Below, one piece after another: positions 45,501 through 57,252 of a stretch of 64,000 nucleotides of DNA; the first letter of the stretch is position 1, and each line of letters starts with the position of its first letter. A program made the translations under genes and the position numbers. Under the pieces are notes generated by a model. It had not been told where the DNA came from, searched no databases, and saw only the letters and a list, made by a program, of their open reading frames with translations. Source of the stretch: Klebsormidium nitens (Eukaryota; Streptophyta; Klebsormidiophyceae; Klebsormidiales; Klebsormidiaceae); contig DF237062.1 in assembly GCA_000708835.1 (NCBI GenBank), positions 62,001-126,000 on the forward strand, given 5' to 3'.

Positions 45501-46055
45501 GCTGCCCGGGAGCTAAACGAGTCTCATTTTCTTGAGGATCCTTCACAATATACCCCTTACTTATGTAGCCCTCCCTCCGCGACCCCGATCTTTGCCGCAA
45601 ACCCCAGCAGATCAAGGCGCAGCGGCTGGCGAAGCGCTCGCAAGATAGACAGGAGCTAAAGAATCGAGGTGTTTGACGGTTTTTCCTGCACCTTTCGTTC
45701 TTCACTCTGCTAACTCGTAATCTGCTGCCAACATTCCCAGGAGAACGAGAAGCAGCGGCTGGCGAAGCGCGCGGGCCTCGAGCTGCAGCAGGTCAACAAC
45801 TGGTTCATCAACGAGCGGAAGCGCCACTGGACCAAGGCCGAGCGGCGCGCGGAGCCGCGCCCGGCCGCGTCGCCGAAAGTGCGCGCCAAACCCCGGGGGT
45901 TTGCGAAGGCGAGGAAGCGGGGCGCGGTGGCGCAGGCGCCCCGGATCGTCCTCGGGGGACACGTGGCGCACGATGACGGGCAGATGGTGAACAGTACAGC
46001 GTATATGCAGGGCAGGGGGCTACAGATGGAGGGGCAGGTGTACAATCATTTGTGA
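42546..46055 (+). CDS. KNOX-class homeodomain protein (gene B)
   Basis: TALE transcription factor. In green plants KNOX proteins dimerise with BELL partners to control the diploid programme. Exons 42546-43262, 44157-44354, 44875-45108 and 45741-46055 all join in phase 0, giving 487 residues. Exon 1 has a Gly/Pro/Ser repeat region (about residues 60-170) and a KNOX1-like helix ([17 protein letters not shown]). Exon 2 is KNOX2-like ([18 protein letters not shown]). Exons 3-4 give an ELK-like segment and a complete homeodomain: PYPA loop, then [14 protein letters not shown] with the TALE Ile50 and Asn51. The intron after PYPA matches that of gene A. Introns 1-3 carry tandem copies of the following exon starts, and a 20-N gap lies in intron 2. 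The exon 1 donor (43262) is chosen by phase. Identity is firm. Confidence 0.9.
42740..43060 (+). repeat. Coding minisatellite in KNOX B exon 1
   Basis: In-frame degenerate repeats of about 30 bases (GG.LSP.AL type) pass into a longer unit of about 42 bases ([12 protein letters not shown] type), built on c-rich ccccccgggcgct cores. They produce a low-complexity linker ahead of the KNOX1-like helix. Antisense open frames here are by-products. Confidence 0.85.
43599..43999 (+). promoter_or_regulatory. Cluster of TGACGTCA and CACGTG palindromes in KNOX B intron 1
   Basis: TGACGTCA occurs at 43599, 43618, 43826, 43868 and 43992. CACGTG occurs at 43764, 43779 and 43895 (and at 44162 inside exon 2). 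These are bZIP/bHLH-type cores. Part of the clustering comes from the tandem array they sit in. A regulatory role is inference. Confidence 0.45.
43617..44354 (+). repeat. Tandem array of KNOX2 exon-edge copies
   Basis: The true exon starts at 44157 (gaggtcacgtgccagcag). Decayed copies start at about 44016 (gacttcgcgtgccagtcg), 43890 (gagatcacgtgccagcaa), 43759 (gaggtcacgtggcagcag) and 43617 (aligned by its ag.gcgctcaag core). Spacings are 141, 126, 131 and 142. The copy at 43890 still reads HEITCQQ, then [11 protein letters not shown]. The copy at 43759 keeps an intact cAG. Confidence 0.88.
44690..44920 (+). repeat. Duplicated acceptor edge of KNOX B exon 3, spanning the assembly gap
   Basis: The true edge gcag/ccggccgcgggtccagccga (44875) has a copy at about 44701 (cagacgcccgcggatccagc, then cgacgcagctgccgcgactcct). 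The offset is 171 in the given sequence, or about 138 if the gap is closed on its 13-bp overlap. Confidence 0.8.
44779..44798. other. Assembly gap (20 N) flanked by an identical 13-mer
   Basis: acgacgttttcgg lies immediately before (44766-44778) and after (44799-44811) the N run, so the two contig ends probably overlap and no sequence is missing. Confidence 0.8.
45440..45800 (+). repeat. Copies of the KNOX B homeobox-exon start
   Basis: The true exon (45741) reads [14 protein letters not shown]. Copies read [12 protein letters not shown] from 45608 (after an intact cccAG, offset 133) and [13 protein letters not shown] around 45454-45490 (a further 157 bp upstream). Both run into stop codons. 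Confidence 0.88.
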
Positions 46056-47639
46056 TAAGAGCAGGGAGTGGTGCGCAAGCATGTGCGCGGAGGTTGCTTA
46101 TAATTATTGGTGGATATCAGACGAAAGTGCGCGAGCTTGCGCGCGGAGATGGCTCGTAGTACTTGCTGGGTAGCAAAGTGAGTTTGCGCGAGCTTGCGCG
46201 GGGTACTTCTAATTAAGGGATAACCGTGGCCAGATAAAGCGAGCTCGCACAAATGGACTGCAGAAAGATGAAAAAGGAACGAAACTGGATTAACGGGAGA
46301 GGGAAACAGGAAACGGTCGGGTACACGGACCGAAGCAGATGGTGTCGCGCCGACGATCCTGACGGACAGGGGAGAAATGGCAAGGGTAAGGGTGAAAACA
46401 CAAGTAACAAGAGGAGATGACACGAAAGGATCGAAGCCAGAAACATTGACTATTTAAGCGTGGAAGGAGCGTATTTTGAGTGACAGTTGTGGTAGGTTTG
46501 GTGGGCACTTTTACGATGAAAGCTTGTGACAAGAAGTCGGGCGGACTGGGTATAGGTCAACTCTTGATACTCTTTGGTGAAAGTGAACGTGGTTTTGGGG
46601 GTTGCGATGACTTTGTTAGAAGTAGGCCCAGCAACTTCAAGTGTCGGTCGCTAGATTTGAGCTCAGGTCTTCTAGAAGGCGACATTTGAGGCCGTTCTAG
46701 TCCTGCAAGTAGCTCTTTAAGTGTTATTGTTTTCTTTTTGAAAGTTCTCATTTCTTAAGTCCCATAAGTCGGCCTCTCCACTTTCACCTTTCAGGCTAGT
46801 GAGGACGTTTGCCTTGGTTGTTGCGTTTCTTTACTTCATGCAGTGGACGTGCCAGATAAAGAGTCGCGTCTGGCCCAGAGGCGTGCAAATGTTAACAGCT
46901 GCCAACGGGAATAGACGTGCTGCAAACATGACGTCAGTGTACGTCATCTTACATGGGGCTTCACATGAATCTGTCCAATTATAGTCGATCGATGCCCGAA
47001 GAAGTCCAGTGTACAACTGAAGTTGCAATTCAACGCAAGGTTGTACGGAATCTGCATATTTCGATCTAGAACTATACATCGCAGCGATCGGACTCTTACG
47101 ACGCGGCGCCATGCAGGGTTGCAAACAATTGCGCGCGTTATCCTGGTCCGGAATCTCGGCATATGAAGGCCAACCATTGCATGAGCATAGAGACATGTAG
47201 ACTAAATGCGTACTCTTTCAACTCAATTGTATAGCGACCTATTGTACGTTACCCACGTGGTTCTGTTGCTTCTGTGACGCACTATTGCTAAGTTGCTGAC
47301 CGACCTCGCAAAATCATCATGCCAGCTTGGTTCGAAGTAAGACTGGACTCGGTGGTTGCAAGTGGTTGCCACGAGCCTGGACATGATCGATCATACCATA
47401 GGACATCGCGCGTCACATGGGACACAGGATTCAAACGTCGCATCAAGTGGCGAGCCGTGGTGCACCTCTGGATATGTCAAGCCAGCGACTGCGCACCTGA
47501 GAATGTTCCATTAAGGACCTACCTCTCTGTTGCCTGAAGTACGATCACCGATGCCGTTACCGTTCCCTGTTCCAGTTGCATAATGTCTGCTGATTATATA
47601 GATGCTATGTTGATTTGGAACTTGTGCTTGGTCCGCGTG
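46056..47639. other. Convergent intergenic region KNOX B / CCR4-like
   Basis: The KNOX B 3' flank begins with about three degenerate 60-bp repeats rich in gtgcgcgagcttgcgcg (about 46069-46210). A TGACGTCA motif lies at 46929-46936. No exon is recognised. Confidence 0.55.
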
Positions 47640-50600
47640 TCACCTGAAACTTCTTCTCTCGATCTCGAAGTCGAACCCGATAGGCAAATGGTCGCTAGGG
47701 TACAGCTGATTGGGTATACCCACTCCTAACTCCTTTTCGGTATCGTCCGGTGTGCTCTTCCTACCTACCAAGCGCGGCACCATATTAGCGGTCAGGAAAC
47801 AATAATCAAGGGTGCCTGTGAACTTTGGCGTGAAATTCGTGAACGGGGGCTCCCCCCCACTCCTCTCATGGGCACTGAACAACCGCACGGGTGCGGGCGC
47901 TACGAACAGCTTGTTGGCGGCTGACTCAATGTCGACCTTCCGTGCTTTCCCCTCGACTGTCGATGTGTCTTCCGGAAGCTTAGCCGAAGTAATATACCGG
48001 TACACCTGCGAGGAAAGGAGACAGAGCCGTCAGTGGTTTCCATGCAATACCGAAGTGGCACGGTCAGTGTCCACTCAGGTGTATCCCAAATATCACGCTC
48101 TCACATTCCGAGCGAATACGTACGTTCAGAGCGCAGCTCACTCGAAACATTTGCGAAATCTTTCACCCCCGGATGGAGGCCTGTGGAAAGAGCGCGGAAG
48201 GGAGCCGACGGCAGGCGTCGCAAACGAAGCTCCATTTCTGAAGGAGGTGGCGACAGTATGCAAATTAGCTCGTGTACTGGCCTGAATCGGCACACGAGAA
48301 AGAACCTGAAGTGAAAAGTCTTTCGAGAGACAGCCCCTTCCACCGTTTCCGGAAAGGTCTTTTGGGTGAATGCTCCAACGACACTGATCGAAGAGGTGCT
48401 AGACATTTTCAGCGAATCCCTTAATGAGTGGTGCGAGTCGAGTGGGCGGAACCCACGCGCGTCGCCACGTGGCAAAGGAACTTGCCAAAGCAACATAAAT
48501 TGGCAAGATCTGAACCCTACTTGTACCTGGTTTCCGGACTTCCATACAAAGACCGGGGTGCACAATGACAAAGTCTGGAAAGTCGGTTGACTGCAACATG
48601 TCCTTAGAGCCCAGGCACATAAAAAATGCAAATGCGCAAAGAAGTCCAAACCGAGGTCCTAGCCGTTAACCGGGGTTAAAATGGGTCCTAATCATCGACT
48701 GGCAAAACTCCGCCAGGCGCGCTCACCCGGTCCCCCGGCTGGCTGTTGAAGTCCCCGCACAGCATGGCCGGGACGCTGCCCCGGGCGCCTTCGGAGAGGG
48801 AGTCCAAGAAGTTGGACAGGCTGTAGAGCAGGTACTCGGCCTGCGCAAGCTTGACGTCGATCCACTGGGGGTCCCTGCACGGCCCGGGAGAGTTGCGGGT
48901 CAGGAGAACGGAGACCTTCCGAGGAGCAATGACAGCTGGTAAATGTCAGTAAATGCTGGTGAACGGTAAAGAAAACGAGAAGCGTTTGAAGGCATTTAAA
49001 AGCTTCAGAGCCTTCAAAGCTTTAAAAGTGATAAGAACCACAGTGGACGAAAGATCCGGTCGCGCCCAAACGCAGGAGCCCACAATCAAGAGAGACAGCG
49101 GAGTGTCAAACACAACTGCCGACTGTTGTAAACAACGACGGTGTTGCAGACATGGTGAGTGTGGAAGAGAGAGCGAGATCAAAAGACCCAAAAGAAGCAA
49201 CGAAACAAGGAAGGGCCGGAGCAGAAAAACGCAAGGCTGCATTGTTGGCTTGAAGGCCGGCTGACTGGAGTCAAATGGCCGCATACTGCTAGCCTGTCGC
49301 GCACAACGACAGATACGATTGGCCATTGATCGCCAGTCCTGAACATTCATTCGATAACCAGTTGCCAGGACGAACCATAGAACGTTGGCAAACTCGCACA
49401 ATCCCTGGACCAACAGCCACTGTTTCCAAAGTGGAGAACAGAAACTACTGAAAAACCAACGCGTCTGACCACCCACCAGTAAATGTGCGTATTTGCGACC
49501 ACGAACGTCCCTTTGGTCCCGCCAACCGGCCGGAACGCCCCCATCACCGCCACGCAGTCCCTCTGCAATCGGTGCTCTTTCGAGAACCGCGCTGCCGTCG
49601 CGAAATCCTTGGCGGGCGGCCCGCTCGCTTTCGCCTCAGGCTTGACGAGCCTCTCGGCTAACCCGGTTAGCCTTACCGCCTTTACCCCGGACTTGGTCGC
49701 GTCCCCACCCTCTGCGGACCCGCTGCCCCGGCTCGTATCAGCCCTGGGCGCCGCAGAGTGCGTTGCGGACGCCGCAGGTTGGCTTCCAGAGGTCCCCGCG
49801 GCCTCATTCCCGGTGCGTATCAACCGGTCGGCCAACCCCCCAAGGGTCTGTGCCACTCCGACAGGCTCCACCGCAGCCCCGTTCTGCGACGCGCTGTCGT
49901 TCTCGATGATCTGGCTGGCGACGGACGTCCCGACGGACGCTTCGAAGGACGCGCGCCCGGCGTCCGACACGGCGCCGTCGCTCGTCCGCGGCATCTTTGA
50001 CGGGGGCTCCTGTGGAGACTCCTCCTCCGGCACCAGGTCGTTGAAGTCGACGTCGCGCCGCTGGAGGAGCGTAAACCTGCAATGCACAAGAACAAGACAC
50101 AATCGAAATCCAGGTCACTGGCTGGCTAGCGCGGACACCTAATGCTTGATGTCAGGTTAACGGGTTTGGACCGTAGGGATAAACAGCCGCAATTCATCTT
50201 TGTTGCATATTGCGGACCTCAGTGAACAACCTTGGCACGCCAAAATATGCTGGGCTTTTCAAGCAACGGAGAGTCTAAAGGAGATGTTCGAGGCTCGTCT
50301 ATTGGATCAACTCGGGATCATAAGCTGGATGGCCTTATCCCTTTGTCTGCTTCGGATGCACCACTGGCAGATTGGGTCCTCCTTTTCTCGTTCAGAATCC
50401 AACACGGGGGTCCCAAAAGCAGAGGGACGATAAGAAACAACAGCAGGCTGACTGACTGCAAGTACCGCGTCAAAGCACCGCCTTGCTTCAACGCCAAATA
50501 CTTATAGTTCTCTTCGTCAAGTTCCTTCAGATTTCCGAATGTAATCACAACTCGGGCGCACAGTCGCGTGAGCGGGGTGAACACTGCCGGGATTCTCGAG

Positions 50601-52621
50601 CTCGACCGCTGCTGGAGAATCCAATTGCTTTGTCGACGACCGCTTTCAAGGCTTTGAAAGTGGGAAATCTCAAGAGGTCGAGGATCTCAAAAAACAAACT
50701 TCATACAAAGAAGCAGTGCATGCTCACCGGTCGCTTCGGTAGAAGATGCCGCAGCCGTCGTTCTTTCGATTGGGCCGCTGCTTGTAGAGACATGCGTAAC
50801 CATGTTGTTCCATTAGCGGCCGGAAGAACTCGGCGAACATGTCCAGCTCCTAGACAGAAGTGAAAGCCGCTAGCGTTAGAATGAAGCCATATGTATATAT
50901 AAGCCCATTTTTGGGAACATAGAGATTCCTGTTCGTCACCAGGTGCCTTTTTGTCGCACGATTTTGCTGCAGAGGACAAATCGACCAGATTTAATTGTTC
51001 TCACCATGCACAAGAACTAAGGCGAAGTCGAGCAGGGAAGATCCTTTGGCTAAGGAGGCCAAACGTCGGGATGCACAAAAGCTACTAGTCAAGACAAGAA
51101 GTCATGCGTTTGTTTGAGAAGCCGGTTGCATGTGCCAATCAAAAAGGCTGGAAACAAGCCGTGTTAAACTGTCACCACACGATAAGCTCATTCTTGGCGT
51201 TAGCACTTTTTGTTAGGTCGGCAGACATCGTTTGACAGTATGGACTCATCTTAACGTCTCATGACAAGAAGAACTTCGCTCTTTCTCTCACCTGCAGGCA
51301 GATGAAGTCGGCGTCGAATGACAGCAACTCTTGCCCCAGGACTTGTGACCGGTTCTTCCACCTGAAAGAAATCCTCGCACTTAGGTCCATCATGATGTCA
51401 ACAACCACTTTGTCACAATGCTTCTACATGTCTGGAAGAAGTGACTGATCTTGAAAGCTCATCAGCAACAGCGACACTGACGTTGGTTACTTAGTTAGAT
51501 AGACCTTATCCAGGTTGAACAACCTTTCTGGAAGCGTTTGTAGGCGGTGTGCACTCACTTCAAGGAGTTCTTTGGAGCGTATGGAAAGAGCTCGCCCTTG
51601 ATGTAGCACTGCAAAAGCGACGGTCAAAGAAGATGAGCTGCGGCGCAATTAGTAGTAGTCAACAACATCGTCATGAGAAGCGCGCTTGACTGTAGCCACA
51701 TTCAAGTTTGCAGAAGCGCACCTGAATCGATATACCCTGTGTGGCTCATGTTGTGCACCAATATTGCGGGACAAAGTCAAGCCCAAGCGACTTCCAAAAA
51801 GGTAAGGACTTATGCAGCTCAACATGCGATTGTCAGACTGACCCTCCTGCATCAATCTTCAGCAGGCACCGAACTACCCTAATGAGAATCATGTTAGCAA
51901 CAAAGCCTGAAAAGAGGGCCTACCTGAGCAAGTATGTTGTATGAGATGATGCGCAGCTTGAAGACTTCACCTGCAGAGCAGCGGCAAACCAATCTGCCCC
52001 AGCCAATCCACCGCTCTTAACGACGTAGCTTGCACAAAGAACATCATCCATTGTTTGATAGGCAGCAACTTTGAGGTTCAATGAACAGAGGGGTGGTGGT
52101 GTTCAAGCAAGGAAGTGCGCCCCACCTAACTCTGTGAATCCCAGACGGTTTCATGAAGTGGAGAGTGCAACGCACTTGATCAGATGAGATGCTCAAAGAT
52201 ATGTCAGAGCACTTTAGACAATCAAATAAGAATTGCTTGGCTGGACTTACTTGTCCCATCCTGATCCTCCCCTTTTCGGACTGATTCAAAACCGTGCTTC
52301 ATGGCCCCCGAACTTTGAAGTTGTATGCCCTGCAGTAACATGGTCAATTGTCACCAAAACATCAAAAACTTTTGACTTTTGCTCTTCAAAAGCAGCATGG
52401 ATTTCAAGCTTCAATGTGATGATACAGAACTTCAGCATCGCTCCAAGCTGGTATGTTTCTAATTTTTGAATGGACCTTTGGACACGTACCTCACTGCTGC
52501 TGAACGAACGTGGCCTTGCAGCCAGCAACCTTCTGCTCAACAGCACCGTTCTTGGAACGTTATAAGGTCTGGATATGCGAGAGATCCTCAGCGCCGCCCT
52601 GGCGCTTACAGCAGCTTGCAT
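47640..52621 (-). CDS. CCR4/Angel-type endonuclease/exonuclease/phosphatase-family protein
   Basis: Predicted poly(A)-specific ribonuclease of the CCR4/Angel/PDE12 group. Exons (minus strand): 52490-52621, 52251-52329, 51924-51970, 51559-51608, 51292-51361, 50728-50849, 49477-50076, 48727-48874, 47640-48005. Phases close to 537 residues. All catalytic signatures are present: RIISYNILAQ (Asn about 83), ICLQE (Glu127, at an exon junction), NTHIYW, CGDFNSQPGD (Asp/Asn about 408) and PSDHLPIGF (His about 522). The N-terminus (MQAAVSARAALRISRISRP..., Arg/Ser/Ala-rich, no acids before residue 44) resembles a mitochondrial presequence, as in PDE12. The 600-bp exon adds a low-complexity insert of about 120 residues after FNDL, with two related helices (GLADRLIRTGNEA and GLAERLVKPEAKA). 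The exact subfamily and the small exon 52251-52329 are less certain. Confidence 0.88.
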
Positions 52622-53784
52622 CGCTGCATATCGACGATGTTGCTTTACACCACCAAAACTTCAGTGTTTGCTACAAGTAGAGACTTTCAAAAGTTTTGCT
52701 CATGATCTTTAACGGGGCATGGCATCCAGCCAGCAAGAGACCTCAAAATCCGCAGCCATTTTCCAACCCCAGTTCTGTGTGCATGCATGTGCCATGATGT
52801 GGCCCCCCTGATCCAGGCAATCTCTCAATCTGCTGGGTTTACGCCTTGCTAACGCGGATCCGGCGACAGGTTGGAAGGGTTGAAGCGGCAGTCAACCTTG
52901 TTATCGCTTCGTCATATTTGTGAAAAGGCATTACATGTTAACCGGTACCCAAACCCCGGTTTCTGAATTCCAAGGTCGCTACACTGAAGTTAACCTACAG
53001 TAGGTACAGTAGTTGCATGAGCGGCAAAAGCGCGCGCGGCCCGCCCGCACAACGCTATAAACGAGGCGGCCGCGGGCCGGCCGTTGGTTGACTTCAGCAA
53101 TGAAGATCCTGACAGACTGACACGCATGTCATTCTTGACCATTCGGGCGGCAGCCTGCAAGTCACATGCATTCCTCATACGGCTGAAAGGCCACAGAATC
53201 AAACACGGGATCTGCAGATTTATGTCATCAAGCTCTTATGTCATCTGCAAGGATTGAGACTCAGATCTAAAAGCTGTTCCGGGCCATCTTTTTGCGAAGG
53301 GTACACTGCAACATGCGCCAACAAAGCCTTCGGAGTGGATCCTTGATTGGCAGGTAGTCGTACACCCAAAAAAACAGCAACGAGAATCGGAAACGACCGG
53401 ATAGGTTCAATAGATCATTCGGGGACTTGGTTGCTGATATTCAGGTAGATCAAGACATATTCCGTACGTTTGACAGCCACTTCAAGGTCACGAGGCGGAG
53501 TGGCAGCGCCTTTCGAGATAAGCATCATGCAGCTTTGATTGGCCAACTGCTTCCTAGAACGAAAGCAAACCCGCGCTCGACTGTCTCCTGGGTGACCGGT
53601 CCTGCGCCCGACAACTTCCAAAGGTTTTATATGACAAGACGGCAGAAGTATTGCACATCAAGAATTTTTAGTCATGCAAAAAATCCTGTCGAAGTGACTG
53701 GCGGAACCAGCTCCGTCTGCTGATGGTTTCCGTTAATTTGCATCGTATCTGCTTTCTTAACCCTTGGCTAGGTTTACTATGTCC
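52622..53784. other. Intergenic region
   Basis: Between the 5' end of the CCR4-like gene and the 3' end of the first BRI3-like gene. A GC-rich palindromic patch lies near 53035-53085. No exon is recognised. Confidence 0.5.
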
Positions 53785-55601
53785 CTACCAATCGTACAAT
53801 GTCGCTCCGCATATGACGCAATGACGGTGCGTGCACAAGAAGAGAGCGATGACTCCAAACGGAAAGAAGAGGATGCAGAAGAGCTGCAAAACAAGTGGCA
53901 AAGCGTGAGCATGCGAATAACTGCATATAAAAAAGACCTTGTCAGGCTCTTCGATCCAATTGATTGATAGGATACACGACTTAGACGATTGCTCGAGGAA
54001 GAGGGACCGTTGCTAGGCTTTGAAGTGGCAAGATCAAAATTGGGCCGCCGAGACTCGTTTCTTTGGCCTGAGAGAAAGAGTCGATCCTTACTGCCAACGA
54101 CGTAGTAGCCGTAGTGTGATTCTCCAGACAGCCTAACATTGGACAGGGCAGCGCGCACATTGGGCCTTCTAGATTTGGGTCTCAGAACGTGCTGAATACT
54201 TCTTTTCGAGTTAGAGCGTTCGACATCCACGCAGTGTCCATATCAACACCCACCCACCCACCCACGTCTGGCATCCAATAAAGCTCTCCCTTGGCATATT
54301 TGAAGCCAATAATCACCCGTTCCTTCATCTGCTTCTAGATTTGTGAACGAATCGTTTCAAAGATCAGAATGCGTCTTTAAGAGAAGGGCCGGCAGTGACT
54401 GGAAACTGACCCACGCAATTGGGTCCGGCACGGGAGGGCCCCAGACGTGCTCGTGATCTGGCACGGCTTCGATGACGACCACGCCCGCTGGAAGAGGAAA
54501 GCAAGCCAAAAACTTCGACTCAAAGTTTCTTCATTCTGTCTGCTTTGCTGAGCGAAGCGTACCCTCTTTCTTCTCGAAGCTGATCGACCCGGGATCCGAC
54601 GTTCCGACCATTCACAGCGGCTTGAGCAATCCTAAAGTGCGAACTACTCGCACGAATGTTGCGCTGAGTTCACCACCTTTCGTAAACCTTTTCGATCACG
54701 ATGTTGCGTTTGACCCCGAACACAGAAAACATCGCACAGAATTGCAGATCGCAAAGAGTCTCCAAGCGCATGTTTGACGACGAGGGGCGGGCACTCACGG
54801 ATCGGTCTGATGGGAGTGGGCGCCACGTAAACGCCCGCCACTGGCACGGCCCTCGGCGTCGGCGCTGGCGCGGCCGCGGGCTTCGCCTCCTCGGCGGCGC
54901 TCGGCGCGGCGCCTTTCTCCTTGTCGCCTTCGTGGGCCTTTCGGGTCGCTTCGTCTTCTTCCTGGAATCATGGCGGAAAGAAAGGAGGAAAAGCACCCAT
55001 TAACTCTCTGCTTCGCAATGATTGTGAGATGCCCTGAGCCCGGATAACCATCAAAATTATGATGTACGGTCACAAGGAAGGCATTGGCCGGGAAGGCTCC
55101 AAAGAGTCCAAATGCTCGAAGAGAACCCAAAGATATCGAGTCTGATGGAAGAGGATCTGCGATACGCCAAGATAGCAAGCTCTGATCCATTCGAGGTCCT
55201 TCGAAGCGTCTAAATCAACATCGACAGATCGAAGGCCGTGAGAAGGCAGTCGATTGCAGGTTCTAAACCAGAACAACTGAACTTCACTTTGCAGCTGTTC
55301 GCCATAGAAGTTCGTCAGACGTCGTCCTTCCAGAGGCACTCTCAGAAGCAAAGACGACGTTTGACGCGTCATCAAAAGGGATTCACCGAATTTTGAGCGC
55401 AACTTTGAAATGGACAGAGGACCAGAGTGGACCTAAGAATTGTTACAAGGAGATGTCTGCCTCTGTAAGCTTACCTTCTTCCATCCGAACAATTGTGAGC
55501 AGCCCCTTTTCTCTCAAGGGACTTATGGTTTTTTCATTCAACTCTGCTACCCACAGAGAGCTTGAGCCTACCTTCGTTTTCTTCGTCATTTTGGCGCCCA
55601 T
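53785..55601 (-). CDS. BRI3/LITAF-like small membrane protein (copy 1)
   Basis: Exons 55572-55601, 54799-54961, 54411-54487 and 53785-53883 close to 122 residues. The order is a charged start (MGAKMTKKTK plus an acidic/Lys-rich stretch), an Ala/Pro-rich segment ending VYVAPTPIRPI, GVVVIEAVPDHEHVWGPP, and a hydrophobic hairpin-like segment LFCILFFPFGVIALFLC followed by HRHCVICGA. Animal BRI3 proteins of similar size (about 125 residues) have the same order and sit in lysosomal or endosomal membranes. The second CxxC is present; the usual first CxxC before the hydrophobic segment is absent here (replaced by an EHVWGPPVPDP stretch). The 30-bp first exon is my best in-phase choice and is weakly supported. 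It is a tandem paralogue of the gene at 57253. Confidence 0.65.
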
Positions 55602-57252
55602 AAGCTCTGTTTATAGACAGTCAGGTCTCATCCGCGCCCAGAACTTTCAATGTCGAGGATCTTGAAGGCAAACTTCATTGCAGCTATTCTGCTGGGCGCC
55701 TGCCAAGGTCTTCACAAGCATGCAAACTGGAGGTCCAACTTCAACAATGCAAGCCCTTCATTGAAAATTCGATTAAGGGCTCAACCCAAGCGATATGCTG
55801 ACGCTTTTCAGAAATCTCGTCTTTGATTCCGATTCTGGTTTGAAGAGAGTAGGAGGTCACGCAACGCTGGGCTCCAATTGTTATGGTTGAAAAACGCCCG
55901 TTGAGTCGTGGGCAGTTCTGACTTGCAGGCATGAAAGTGCGCTGCTTTCCTGTGACCAGATATCGCCTCTTTTCTCAACCTCCTATGAGGCTGTCTTCGC
56001 CTTGGTCGCGAGTCGTATTCCTTTTGCGCTAGGTGTGCTGACGCAGATTTCCAGACGCATTCCTCTAGCTAGACAAACCTGAGTGTCAAGGGTGCAATGG
56101 AGGAGGGGAGCGGGAGCTGGGCACTTTTCGTCCGCTTTGTGCCTGCGTCCTGATCTTGGTATCAATCGCAAGCGGTTCAGTCCGTTCCTCAGTGGCGAAC
56201 ACCTTTTGGCCGGGTCCCAGAAAGCATGAAGCTGCATGAAGCTGCATATGCATGAAGCTGCCTCGAAGCGCCGAAAAATCCAAAACACTTTGTCATGTTT
56301 GACAATCTTAGAGCATGTACGGTCGATTTGCGAACTCAATCTCGACGACTTTGACGTGCAAGACGAGAGCTTCGCCGAATGTTCCGCGGGCGCTCGCTTG
56401 TCCAACCCTAAAAGTTGGACAAGCCCAAAGGCTACTCGGGAATAATTGGTCTGGTTCAACCGGGTGCGTGATGGGCGCTGTGCAGGCTTCTGATATCGGA
56501 TACTAGATTCTCAACCGACCCTCACTGCGCCCCTGCTGCCGAAGCTACAGCACCCGTGCGCTTGCGCGTTCATACAAATTGGAAGTCAAAATGTTTTGCG
56601 TGAAAGCTTGTAGATGGCACTCAAATGCATGTGCTTGGCAAGCTCGCGGGGATGCAAGCTCGCGATGGTCCGGAAAAGATCATAGGTGGGGGCGTTGGAT
56701 TCAATTTCAGATTCCGCTTTGCCACGTTGACTCTAAAACGGGATCAACGTTGAAGACTTAGTTCGTTTCTCGTCATAATGTGCATCACTGGAAACATGGC
56801 TACTCACATAACGCAGCCTTTCCGAGATGCTATTAAAATCAGCCATGATTGGCGCACTGCCATTCAGATCTACATGTTGTGGGTCAAATAGCAGGACGCC
56901 CCGGTTCATATAAGGTATTCAGTTAGCAAACCGTCTTGTTGAAACGGCAGCGCCCACGAACTGAAATGTCGCATGTCGAGCGATGAGTGTGAGGTTCTTG
57001 CGTGCTTATTGTTTGCTGGAACCGACGTACAGAATACATGGTCGGATTCATGTGCTTCGAAGTAAGATCTATTCACATCTGCAGTCGGTACAAAGTCTTC
57101 AAGCAAGTGGTACTGCTTCATTTCAACGGCTGAAATTGATCAAGACAGTTCAAAAAGATGTCCTGATGTGGACGAATGGCTACAAACGTTCGATGCTCTG
57201 ATTGATTTTGACGGTCTGAGCAGTAGTACGAGAAATGCAGAAGGCCGGACGG
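55602..57252. other. Intergenic region between the BRI3-like copies
   Basis: No exon is recognised. It contains a short tandem repeat of tgaagctgca at about 56227-56262. Confidence 0.5.

Noticed and set aside
53764-53967. Plus-strand Glu/Lys-rich open frame resembling another at 57300 (KREEEDA / KRKEEDA)
   Set aside because: Both are exact antisense shadows of the homologous last exons of the two BRI3-like genes; the shared pattern comes from the FFPFG-coding strand.
54242-54265. (caccc)n-like microsatellite as a regulatory element
   Set aside because: A simple short repeat in a predicted intron with no other support.
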